Origin: Viscum album
Lineage: Eukaryota > Streptophyta > Magnoliopsida > Santalales > Viscaceae
Direction: 5' to 3'
Length of the DNA stretch: 64,000 nucleotides
Assembly: GCA_963277665.1 (NCBI GenBank)
Contig: OY728136.1
Location: 1,977,052,576-1,977,116,575, forward strand
The position numbers were made by a program, and so were the translations under genes. Shown here piece by piece: positions 1 through 9,660 of this stretch (its first letter is position 1; each line of letters begins with the position of its first letter). The notes below the pieces were generated by a model. That model worked only from the letters and a program-made list of their open reading frames with translations. It made no database searches and had not been told where the DNA came from.

Positions 1-187
1 CATGCATCATATAGGAATTTTATAGAAATCACATGTCAGGCATTCTTTCCATGACATTTAGGGGGCATTAGCAATTTCAAGTTATTGTGATAGATCTTAT
101 GCTAGATATGCATTTTGTTGTGGTATATGCCTTGATAGAATACCTGATGTTTGATATGGTATTGTTTTGTGTAAGGTTTTTCTTGAA

Positions 188-345
188 TGGATGCCAAACT
201 TTGGTTCTTAAGGTGTTGTGGGCCCTCATGGACTAGAATTTTCTGAATCATTTCCTGGTTTATCTTGTATATAACATGTATAAGACGCCAAACTTTGATT
301 CACAGGGAGTATGGGACCTCAAGAATCAGAATTTGGAACATTCAA
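188..345 (+). repeat. Two degenerate direct repeats about 97 bp apart
   Basis: GATGCCAAACTTTGGTTC near 189 recurs as GACGCCAAACTTTGATTC near 287. Similarity continues about 55 bases downstream, into CTAGAATTTT and TCAGAATTTG. They look like two units of a decayed tandem repeat in the E1 leader. Confidence 0.6.
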
Positions 346-574
346 TGTTCGTTTCAGTGTTTTTCTGGGCTCTGGAGTGGTTTCTGAGGCTTACTATCTT
401 GAAAAACATAGAATACACATCTTGTAGTTTTGACTACACTCCATGTGTTCTACTGTTTGAGAAGAAACTGTTTATCTTATGTACATGCCATCTAGCATAT
501 GTACACTCCATGTAGTCTCTACCCATGTCTTATGCCATGTGGGAAGGGATAGAGGATAGGGAAAACCTGGAGTG

Positions 575-850
575 AACACGCCATGTACCATCCATACACG
601 CCGTATTGTGTCAACCCTGTGCCCACCCGTGTCACTAACAACACAGGTTGGTTGAGTCTTATCTAATACATGCAGTGTACCATCTAAACACACCGTGTAG
701 TCTAACCCTGGTACCCGGACGTGTCACGAACAACACAGGTCGGTGTTATCCATTTTTGTACATGTTGTGTCCGTCTGGAACACACCATGTAGTGTGAGTC
801 GTGTGTTAGGTTGTGTCACTAACCACATAGGCCAGGTGAAGCCTATCTAG
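575..850 (+). repeat. 92 bp minisatellite, three units, in the E1 leader
   Basis: The motif GTGTCACTAACAACACAGG starts at 629 and recurs in variant form at 721 and 813, exactly 92 bases apart each time. Upstream of it in each unit is an ACAC...GTGTAG-type motif, and partial units continue to about 920. The GTGT/ACAC content makes each unit partly self-complementary. Confidence 0.75.
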
Positions 851-1187
851 AACACGCCATGTCTATCATGAACACGTTGTGTAGTCATGTCTTGGGAGAG
901 CCGTGTGTCTTAACTGTTTAGAAGGACTTGGGATGGGGAAGAGGGTTCAAGTACACGCCATGTGTTGGGAAAACACACTGTTTGGTTTGGGAGTTACATG
1001 ACTTGTTTTGGAAGAGGTAGACTCCCATGTGAATGGCTTAAGGGAACACACTCTGTAGGAATTATACACGCCATGAAATCATGTTTTGTAAAACTCGAAT
1101 CATTTCTTTATCTTGTTTCCTTATTACACTTATATGCTTCAGTCCCTTTTAATCGTGATCTAAGGTATGAATTTGACTTGCAGAGTC

Positions 1188-2420
1188 ATGCCACTGAGAT
1201 GTCCTTCGATTGTCTGCCAGTTACAGGGTAGTGATTAGACACCAAATACGGGTGATCTGGGACTTCCCGCAGATCCTCCTGTTATGCCAGTCTTGGCACC
1301 AGCCGCTATACCAGATACCGGTGCTGATGCATAGTTCAGGGAAGGCTTCATGAGGATGATGCAGAATTTTCAGGGAGCACTGCCTCCTGCCCCGTTGATG
1401 GCAGATTTGACGCGGGTTTTCCAGCAGCAGCATCCTCCGACATTCTCAAGGGAAGGAGGACCTCAGGCTACAGAGTCATGGCTAGAATCCATTCTAATGA
1501 TATTCGAGCATCTGGAGACACCACTAGAGGAGAGGATCAATTTCACTACCAATATTATTCGGGACTCTGCCAAGAGGTGGTGGGATGTGATCTCACAGGC
1601 AGGACGCCAAAAAGTTATGGCTTTGGATGAGTTTCAGTGCATCTTCTGTGACTACTTCTATCAAGAGACTCTGAGGGACGATCAATCTCAAGAGTTTATG
1701 AGTCTGTAGTAGTGTTATATTTCTGTTATGAAGTATTCCTCACACTGTACCGAGCTACAACGCTTCATGCCTATTCCCGTAGTTGATCAGTTATTCCTAG
1801 GAAGGAGGTTTGAGGATGGTCTAAGACATGACATCCGTTCTCAGGTGAACATATTCATGTTGACTTCCATAAAATCTATAGTAAACCAGGCGCCAATCAC
1901 AGAGCACAATCTAAGGGATTATTGAGTTGTGAGCCATTGTTCCTCGACATCTAGGGTTGGTATTCCTGCTACTGATAGTGGGAAGCGTCATAGGGAGTCT
2001 TTGCATAGTGATCCTAGGAGGAGAGACACATTTTTTGTATCCAGGTTGTGTGATACCAGTGAGGGAAGAGTGTTCATATGAGTCCACACTACATGAGAGA
2101 CATAGTGGAGTACCGATCTTTCCGAAAGATGGGTCATCTTTAGTGCTTCTGTCAGATCTTTTCACCAACAGCTGGTGATAGGGGTTCTTCTATGACTCCT
2201 TGTTCAGGAACAACACCACTAGTTTCTCACCAGTCTAGGAATTGGAGTTCTTCTGGCCATTCAGGTCGAGGTGAAGGTCCTGGACATGGTAGCGAGTCAC
2301 CTGGGTTCTAGCGACATCTGGGCGGATCAGCTCAGAGTGGTAAGGCAGGGTCACAGGGCCATGGAGTGGGCCACACTTTTGTAGTAGAGCAGACCCAGTA
2401 GGAGCAGGATCTCGGACCTT
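1188..2420 (+). pseudogene. gag: E1 gag, broken
   Basis: Encodes the remains of the structural Gag protein that packages element RNA. The proposed ATG at 1188 is in the same frame as the long open stretch 1350-1709, with TAG stops at 1236 and 1332. The open parts carry the retrotransposon Gag domain: WLESILMIFEHL, then RWWDVIS, then DEFQCIFCDYFYQ. After a TAGTAG pair at 1707-1712 the frame continues to a TGA at 1923, with FEDGLRHDIRSQV. Near 2111-2140, in another frame, FRKMGHL is a probable relic of the CCHC zinc knuckle whose cysteines are gone. A serine/glycine-rich tail leads into the protease. The domain call is firm; the exact start and end are approximate. Confidence 0.85.
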
Positions 2421-2900
2421 CTATAGTTCGAGGTAATATCTTAGTTTCCTCAGTTTTATCTTCATCTCTTTTTGATATAGGGGCTTCCCATATCTTTATA
2501 TCTGTTGCTATTGTGGAGTGCCTTGGTCTTGGAAACCTTTCTTCCGCTGATATTTTGACACTAGACACTCTGTTGGGAACTAGAACGGCTAGTGTACATC
2601 AGTTCAAGGAGTTCCCTCTAGAGGTTGGTGGGTGTCACTTTTTCTGGTACCTCTATGTCCTAGAGATGACAAGATATGATGTCATTCTCAGAATGGACTA
2701 GCTAGTTCCCTACAAGGAATTTGTCAATTGCTATCACTTTAGCGTGATTTTCACATCACCAGAGGGTGGATCCTCCCTTTATTAGGGTGAATGGGATGTA
2801 CAGGCGAGCGGAGCGGGACCTGAGCATCATGGGTTGGGAGGAGTTACAACCCATATTTCTAGTCTACATCTAGATGACCAGGGGACTTCAAAATTAGACT
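2421..2900 (+). pseudogene. E1 retropepsin-like protease, broken
   Basis: The aspartic protease cuts the Gag-Pol polyprotein. SSLFDIGASHIFIS (active-site codons 2474-2485) is the catalytic motif, with isoleucine where Asp-Thr-Gly or Asp-Ser-Gly is usual; an ACA-to-ATA change would explain it. The C-terminal landmark TRYDVILRMD follows, ending at a TAG (2699) where tryptophan is expected. The reading frame is offset from gag, so a frameshift lies between about 1.93 and 2.11 kb. The enzyme would be inactive. Confidence 0.82.
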
Positions 2901-3680
2901 TTCCTCTAGTGGTGGATCATTTCAGGGATGTCTTTCCAGCGGATTTTTCAAGTTTTCCTCTAGAGGATGAGGTAGAATTTTCTATTGATCTTGTGCCATG
3001 AGAGGCACCAGTGTCCCTTCCTCCTTATAGGATGTCTACACCTGAGTTTCAGGAGCTCAAGAAGAAGTTGGAGGAGTTGTAGGAAAAGGGTTTCATCTGA
3101 CCCAGTACATCTCCTTGGGGTTTGACTGTCCTATTTGCGAAGAAAGCGGATGGCACCCTCAGGATATTTTTGGATTATCGGAAGTTGAACCATTTGACGG
3201 TCAAGAACTGATATCATTTACCAAGTATTTTGGATCTCCTTGATCAGATTCTATGGATTCTGGGTGTTCTCGAAGATTGACTTGAGGTCTAATTACCATC
3301 GGTTGCACGTTAGACCTACAAATATACCTCTTATGGCCTTTTAATATAGGTATGGTCTATATGAGTATATGGTTATGCTGTTTGGTCTCACGAACACACC
3401 TGCTGTTTTCATGGAACTGATGAACCGAGTGTTCCATCCATATTTGGATTCCTTTGTGGTGGTTTTCATTGATGATATCATGGTGTTCTCTCCAACTCGA
3501 AACGACCATGCTACCCATCTTAAGATCATTTTGAGTACACTAAGGGAGCATCATTTCTATGATAATCTATCAAAATTCCACTTTTTTATGGATCAGATTC
3601 ACTTCTTGGGTCATGTTATCTCAGAGACAGGAGTGTCATTAGACCCAGAGAAAGTGATAGCAGTAGTTTCCTAGGAGAAG
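2901..3680 (+). pseudogene. E1 reverse transcriptase, broken
   Basis: Makes element cDNA. Order seen: DHFRDVFPADFSSFPLED, then PPYRMSTPEFQELKKKLEEL with a TAG, then [19 protein letters not shown] and [14 protein letters not shown] frameshift near 3250 is followed by FSKIDLRSNYHRL. The open stretch 3369-3674 holds LFGLTNTPAVFMELMNRVF and the catalytic box FIDD (3465-3476), still intact, then FLGHVISETGV. Stops stand where CGA arginine (3209) and CAG glutamine (about 3081) codons are expected. Domain identity is certain; the gene is dead. Confidence 0.93.
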
Positions 3681-4257
3681 CCGAAGAACGTCTTTGATGT
3701 GTGGAGTTTTCTAGGTTTGGCTAGATACTAAAAACGTTTCATTCAGTAATTTTCATGATTAGCAGCACCACTGATGTGTCTGACTAAGTAGGGTCCAAAG
3801 ATCTCATGGTCAGATTCTTGTGAGTCGTCCTTTTAGGAGCTGAAATGGAGGTTGACTTCAACACCGATACTAGTATTGTCGGAGCCCAGAAAAAGAAATA
3901 ATGTGTACTATGACACTTCAGGTATCAGGCTGGGATCTGTGCTTATGCATGTAGATGGAGTTGTTGCATATGGGTCTCAGCAGTTGAGACCACATGAAAG
4001 GAACTACCTGATGCATGATCTCGAGTTGGTTGTACTTGTTTATACTATACGCTGTTGGAGACATTATCTGCTGGGAGAGAATTTTGTGGTTTTCACTGAC
4101 CACAAAATTCATAAGTTTATTTTTAGTCAGTGTGATCTAAATTTGAGACAGCGAAGGTGGGTTGAGTACCAAAAGCCCTTTGACATTGATCTTGCCTACA
4201 CGCCTTGGAAGGGGAATATAGTGGCTGATGCATTGAGCAGGAGGACTCAGATATAGG
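3681..4257 (+). pseudogene. E1 connection and RNase H domain, broken
   Basis: RNase H removes the RNA strand during cDNA synthesis. The connection region keeps SFLGLARY but carries several stops (3674 and further). The open stretch 3852-4256 reads VYYDTSGIRLGSVLM, SQQLRPHERNYLMHDLEL, WRHYLLGENFVVFTDHK, RQRRWVEYQKPFDIDL and ADALSRR. This is the standard gypsy RNase H domain, with the first acidic residue (YYDTSG) and the TDH motif kept. Same frame as the 3' part of RT. Confidence 0.92.
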
Positions 4258-5250
4258 TAGTTTTGGAGGAAAACAGTGAATGGAAGCTTATGGATCTATT
4301 CTATGAGATGAATTTGGAGGTGCACGACACACAGGGATAGAATTTACTTTCTTCTATAGTTGTTACCTCTACCCTTCTTTATTAAGTGTGAATTAGGAAG
4401 CTATCAGATTCAGAAGGCCTAGTCATGTGGGAAAGTGTGTCAAGAGAGGACCCTATTCTTGGATGGACCGTAGGCAAGGATGAGATCTTGCATTTCCAGG
4501 GGTGCGTATTGGTGCCAACAGACATACATGAAGTGCTGATGTGGAACTTTCATTCCTCAGTTTGGTCAGTTCATCATGGTGTCACCAAGATGTATTGTGA
4601 TCTACACCGTCAGTATTTGTGGCCATGTATGAAGAGAGATGTTGCTGGTTTTGTCATTAAGTGTTCCACCTATCAGCAGGTGAAGTCATATCATCAAGGA
4701 CCTGTAGGACTATTATATTAGTTTCCTATTCCTGAGTGGAAGTGGAATGATGTTGCGATAGATTACGTGATAGGTTTTCTGAGGTCGCCTCAAGGGAATG
4801 ATGCAGTTTGGGTTGTCATTGACAGACTTATGAAGTACATTCACTTCTTGTTGATCTAGGAGACCTTCAGTGTCGATGAGTTGGGATAGTTGTACATTTG
4901 TGATATTGTATGTCTACATGGAGTTACACACTCCATTGTTTCAGACAAAGATTCTCGTTTACTTCTTGGGGTTGCTAGGGGCTTCAGAAGGATTTGGGTA
5001 TACAGGTACATTTGAGTAAAGCTTACCATCCCCAGATAGATGGCCAGTCCGAGGGTACAATTTAGTTTCTTGAGTACATGCTCCGAGAATGCATCCTATA
5101 ATTTGGAGGTTCTTGGGAGAAGAATATACCTCATGTGGAGTTTTCCTATAACAATAGTTTTCAAGAAACAATTCAGATGGAACCTTAAGAGGCTTTGTAC
5201 GGTAGACCATGCTAATCACCCTTATGTGGGACAGAGGCCAAAGAGGCAGC
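4258..5250 (+). pseudogene. E1 integrase, broken but with D,D,E visible
   Basis: Inserts element cDNA into the genome. The N-terminal zinc domain is seen in 4425-4721 (MYCDLHRQYLWPCMKRDV, then KCSTYQQVK). The last cysteine of the HHCC site is now tyrosine (TAT, 4671-4673). The catalytic core follows: AIDYV (Asp 4761-4763), IVSDKDSR (Asp 4944-4946) and DGQSEGT (Glu 5051-5053). Spacing between the last two fits D35E, allowing for one frameshift near 4955. LYGRPC marks the end of the core near 5205. At least eight stops interrupt it, several in place of CAG. Confidence 0.9.
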
Positions 5251-5832
5251 TTTGCTGGGACCGTATATTGTTAAGGAGACCACATAGCAGATATAGTTTA
5301 TTCGGAAGAGGATGGATACTGTGCAGTCTCGATAGAAGTCTTATGCTGATCATCAAAGAAGTCCTCCGGAGTTCGAGGTCAGGGATCAGGTTTTCTTGTG
5401 TCACACTGATGTGGGGGCATAAGAGGATTATGAGATAGGGTAAGCTTTCACTGAGGTACATTGGTCTAGTTTAGGTTTTCAAGAGAGTTGATCCAGTTTC
5501 CTATTGGTTTCAGTTACCTCAGAGGTACCAGGCTATGCACGGAATCTTCCATGTTTCTCAGCTTCGACGTTACTTCTCAGACCCGTCTCACATCTTCAAA
5601 CCCAAGGATGTTGAGTTGGAAGTGAATGCATCCTTTTAGGAGCATTCGATCCGGATTTTGGATTGAAGTACGAAGGTTCTCCGCATTCGGTATGTTCCTA
5701 TGGTATGGGTGCTTTGGCAGCACGGGCGAGTACATGATGGGACTTGGGAGACGGAGGCAGACGTACAATCATAGTGGCCAGAACTATTCGAGGTTTCTTC
5801 TTCTACGTCATGCTAGGGATATTTGGGGATGA
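5251..5832 (+). pseudogene. E1 integrase C-terminus with chromodomain-like tail, broken
   Basis: Recognisable pieces in order: LSLRYIGLV, IFHVSQLRRYFSDPSHI, ELEVNASF followed by TAG, RILD followed by TGA, then KVLRIRYVPMVWVLWQHG and DGTWETEAD. The last block matches the position and pattern of the chromodomain-type tail of Tekay/Del elements, which can steer integration to heterochromatin. Open fragments are short (5626-5832 at most). It ends about 20 bases before the LTR. Confidence 0.8.
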
Positions 5833-5840
5833 ATTTATTT

Positions 5841-5853
5841 AAGGGGGAAAGTT
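5841..5853 (+). promoter_or_regulatory. E1 polypurine tract
   Basis: AAGGGGGAAAG lies directly before the LTR start TGTAAG at 5854. This purine run is the primer for plus-strand DNA synthesis in LTR retrotransposons and fixes the LTR boundary and the element's orientation. Confidence 0.88.
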
Positions 5854-7922
5854 TGTAAGAACCCAGATCTTCATTTTTGGTATATTTTTCCTTTTCTAGT
5901 CTTTTTTGAGAAAAATATGAAATTATGGAAATTTTTGAAGTACCCGATGCGTACTTTATGACTACAGACCATGTACTCAGTTACTGCAGGTAGTCGTGTG
6001 CTCACCGTGTAGCGGCCATGCACATGACCATGTGGGGGTGACCTAGAGGCCGCCTAATTCAGGGTACAAAAACATCAAGTACACAATATGTACTTCAAAA
6101 TTACACACCGTGTACTTCTTGTTTTCCATTAAATGCATCAGGGTCACGTTTGACGGACAGAACAACCTTTTTCTAGGTCTCCTTCATCTGAGAGAACCTG
6201 TACGACCATGATTATTCTCTGAGCCCTCGATCCTCCATTCGATCTACGATTCAACCACCATAAATTTCATTGTGATCACCTCCGTAAGATCTCTATTCTT
6301 CTTGAGACTCTTTCCATGATTCCTCTTCCTTCTCAAGTTATCCTCTGTTGAACGTTTTAAATGTTTTTGTTGACATTCTATGTTGTAAGGTGATTAAAGC
6401 CTCAATGTTCACATATACCGATCTCCTAACATTGATGTAGGTGGTTTGTGCCTTTCTATTGAATGTATTTGAGTTTTATGAGCAAATTTTCCCAATACCC
6501 ATGAACGGGGTTTTGCGAGTTTACCGTTTTAGCCCTATTGGTTGTCTATTATGCTCGTATGCTTATGTAGATGATATTTTACCATGAATAGGGGGAATTA
6601 TTATGCTTGGATTTGTTTCTCATGCATGTTATGCATGTTTTGACCTTTGGGTCTAGTTTTCCTGTTAGGCTTCTTTTTACTTTTCCATGCCAAGTATTGT
6701 AGGATTATGTGACGGTTGTACTGTTATGCTGGTATGCTATTGAATTCTAGCTAGATGTTCTGAGGTTTAACTTGGCCGATATGTGCTTCTATACTTGCTT
6801 GACTTACATAGGGTCATGATAACCTAGTGTATAGACCCTTGGGAAAATGGACGTTGAGGGCATCTCCAAAGTTTCTGTTTTACTTACGATGCGAGAGCAT
6901 AGGGGGAATAGACATTGAGTGATTCCTCAGTGTGTCTGTCGTTCCTCGATGTGGGCCACAGAGGGAATGGGACATAAGTTCTTCTCTAGAGTTACTTAGA
7001 TACCGATACAATATTATAGGAGGAATTGATGGTGAGTGCTTCCTCAGAGAGTCTATGCTTAAGCTGAACCAAAGGGGTTAGATTGAGTGTACTACCTAGA
7101 AGGTTGCTTGAACTAGTTAGGTAGGACCAGAGGGGATATGATGTGAGTACTTCCAAGAAGGTTACCATGTGTTTAGATGCTTGCTTTTATTGCTAGGTAG
7201 GAACAGAGTGGATACGTTGTGGGTACTTCCCAGAGGGTTACCTATGGTGTTTATCTATTTTGATTATCCTTTTCATGTTATGTGGTGATTTGAATTCTTT
7301 GAAACTATGGATTGTTTACTACATATTACTTCCTTTTTTACTACATTATATAATTTACCTTCCAAATATTCACTGATTGTTAGGAACAGATCTCATGGTG
7401 GTTGCTTACAGGATTTAGTCTCACACCCTGTTTGGTTCATTCTTTTGGGCCCAAATTGATTATATTATTGCTGGTATATATAAGGGAAAGTGTCCTTCTA
7501 CTTCAGGTACTTAATTTTTTGTGGATATAGAGAGAATGGAACTAAGCTATGTCTTGCGATGCTAAGTAGTTTATCTGCTTTCTTTTTCACTTTGGTGTAG
7601 CACTGTTGTATTCCAGCATTGTGACTTATTTGGCTGTTTTCCTAGACATATGTATCATGCATCATTTTATATATGTTCTTCAGTTTATACTTTCAGTTTT
7701 CTATTGTTACTGTTTTATGTCATTATTACTGCATATTCTCTTGTATGTATTTTTTTACTTCCGATGTGTACTCTTCCAATGAGGGACTAGTTTCCCCACA
7801 ATCACACCTAAGGCCATTGCTTCTAGTCGGTAGCCTATGGTGTTTTGGGAAATGTGCTTGAGGCTATGTGACCAACCAGGTAGGATGCGTATCTAGGCGG
7901 CTTCCAAAACCTAGAGGTTACA
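5854..7922 (+). repeat. E1 3' LTR, 2069 bp
   Basis: It starts TGTAAGAACCC next to the polypurine tract and ends GAGGTTACA, so it has TG...CA ends and short inverted TGTAA/TTACA ends. From about 5940 to 6120 it holds ACACCGTGTAC-type motifs like those in the leader. At 6830-7255 there is a 58 bp minisatellite. CTCACACCCTG at 7421 and TGTGCTTGAGGCTATGTGACC near 7855 match the 3' part of the solo LTR at 45671-49523, so the two families are related. No partner LTR is in the window. Confidence 0.88.
6830..7255 (+). repeat. ~58 bp minisatellite in the E1 LTR, about seven units
   Basis: Units share a core like AGAGGGGATATGATGTGAGTACTTCC followed by GAGGGTTACC, in variants. Examples are GGGGGAATAGACATTGAG (near 6902), GAGGGAATGGGACATAAG (near 6961), GGAGGAATTGATGGTGAG (near 7019), GAGGGGATATGATGTGAG (near 7132) and GAGTGGATACGTTGTGGG (near 7206). 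Spacing is about 55-75 bases. It lies about 165 bp before CTCACACCC. Confidence 0.75.
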
Positions 7923-9059
7923 CATATCATAACCCATGAAAAGTAAATGGGCTTCATAAACATTTAATTATTTCATCAATGAATAACCCATGGAAAAATA
8001 TCAGTTTCATAACATAATTAACTGGTAGAAAATATGTGAGTTTCATAGAACCATATTTAAATCATCAATATCATAAGAAATTAAAATAAATAATATGTAT
8101 GGTATCATCATATCATATCCAAAGTATATAATAAGTTATGTTAAGGATCTTATCATGGATGAAAAATTCTTTTAAAATATCACTAAAAAATTCAAGAGGA
8201 AAATACAATGTTCACTTTGAAATCACTTATTGAAAATGTAAAAAATTAAAAAATATTATATAAACCATTTAATTTTTAAAGAAACATTGAAACTTTTATG
8301 CAAATAATCAAATCCTTGGGAGTTATTTTTTATTTTAAATTATTTTATTTTTTTATAAGTTAAAATAAAATACTTCATTCACGATTTTGTAAAAAAATTT
8401 CCAAAGGCACCTCTTTCACAAAACGAATAGATGATTTCATTTCTAAAAACTAAAATAATCAGTAAAAATATATATTAAATCATCATATAATATTATTAAG
8501 AACATTCTAGAAAACATTTTTAGCAAACACGTACATGGAAGATAATGGATTTTCAACCATAGAGATAAATAATGTCAGTTTTCCTGAAAAATTATTTTGG
8601 TCTCTTGTGAAATTAAAGAGAGTAAAATGAAAGGAAAACATGTATTCTCTATAAGTAACTATAGTAAAATAAAAATATAAGGATTTATGTGAGTTATATC
8701 ATGAAATTAATCACTGTAAACTTAATCATAATTAATCCTGGTATGCAATGAGATTGTAACATAAAACTCTTACCTCAAGTTTGACTTTATTAAAAAGTAA
8801 TTTTAACTCTTTTATAATAAGATTAAATTTATTATAAATATATTAAAAAATGGTTAAATTCTTATAATATTATATAATATCCACTTATAATATTTCAACA
8901 CCCATTTATTAATAATTCCTCATTAAAATCAACATTTATTATTATTAATTGTTTCATTTTTCATAAGAATTTTGGTTTGGTAGTTCTGTTATTTGAACTC
9001 TATCCATGGTTCCATCATCTCAATAATTTTAATCGTAATGTAAATATAATATATATTAA
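7923..9059. other. AT-rich DNA, no gene seen
   Basis: Strongly AT-rich sequence following the E1 LTR. I see no coding motif, LTR end or RNA gene. Short runs such as ATATAATATATATTAATTATATATATATA near 9050 are simple AT sequence. Confidence 0.5.
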
Positions 9060-9660
9060 TTATATATATATATTAAATCATAAATGATAGAGATAAACAA
9101 ATTAATTACACCATTCATGGATATGGTAAGTCGTAAATACACATGAATGTCATTTTCAGTTTTTGATGGATGGAGTGAATTAAATGAATATGTTAATTCA
9201 GATTAAAAAAACCTTATTATATCTTATATATCATATATATAATATATATTCATTAAATATTTAAATTTTAACATCCATGTAAAGTTTAAATGAAAAATGA
9301 ATCACATTACTTCATGGAGGCAGTAGTCCACACGTACACATGAACGACATTAAATTTTTTCAAAAGACATGAATGTATGAATGTAGATATGATTTATTTA
9401 TTTTAGAAGAAAAATTATTCCATATAAATCATATATATAAATTATAATCCCTACATAATAATCATCCATGAAATATAGAAATGGAAAATGAATTGTATCA
9501 CTATGTGGAGGCGGTAGATCACACGTACGCATGAGAGATACTTTCACTTCCCATTTGATGTAATAGAGGTGTATATTATTGGTTAAATAATTATAATAAA
9601 ATTTATGTATATTTTACAAAATTAATTTATTATTTTACAATTCATAACATATATTTATAT
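9060..9660. repeat. ~190 bp tandem repeat, three diverged units
   Basis: CATGGAGGCAGTAGTCCACA at 9313 recurs as TGTGGAGGCGGTAGATCACA near 9505, and in a more decayed form from 9116 (CATGGATATGGTAAGTCGTA). Each is followed by TACACATGAACGACATT or a variant and preceded by AAATGAAAAATGAAT or a variant. Spacing is about 190-197 bp. I cannot link it to any element in the window; it could be a small satellite or part of an LTR. Confidence 0.65.

Larger units (their letters stand above)
1..1187 (+). other. E1 leader upstream of gag, rich in degenerate repeats
   Basis: This 1.19 kb stretch has no coding sequence I can support. It lies just before the gag ATG and holds two repeat blocks (188-345 and 575-850). 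Between about 470 and 1080 it is full of short motifs of the type ACACGCCATGTA, ACACCGTGTAG and ACACGTTGTGTAG. A pyrimidine-rich run followed by GACTTGCAG (about 1130-1183), ending 4 bases before the ATG, looks like a plant 3' splice site. A spliced leader is therefore possible but not shown. Part of this block could instead be the end of a diverged 5' LTR, but I see no TTACA end followed by a primer site. Confidence 0.6.
1..7922 (+). mobile_element. E1: Tekay/Del-like Ty3/gypsy retrotransposon, 5' end outside window
   Basis: The order gag, protease, RT, RNase H, integrase, C-terminal chromodomain-like region, polypurine tract and LTR is that of a Ty3/gypsy chromovirus. No 5' LTR or primer binding site can be seen before the gag start at 1188, so the 5' LTR lies left of the window. 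The 3' LTR runs from TGTAAGAACCC at 5854 to GGTTACA at 7922. Coding capacity is lost through several frameshifts (between 1.93 and 2.11 kb, near 3250, near 4955) and many in-frame stops. The subfamily call rests on the gag, integrase and C-terminal motifs and is an inference. Confidence 0.88.
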
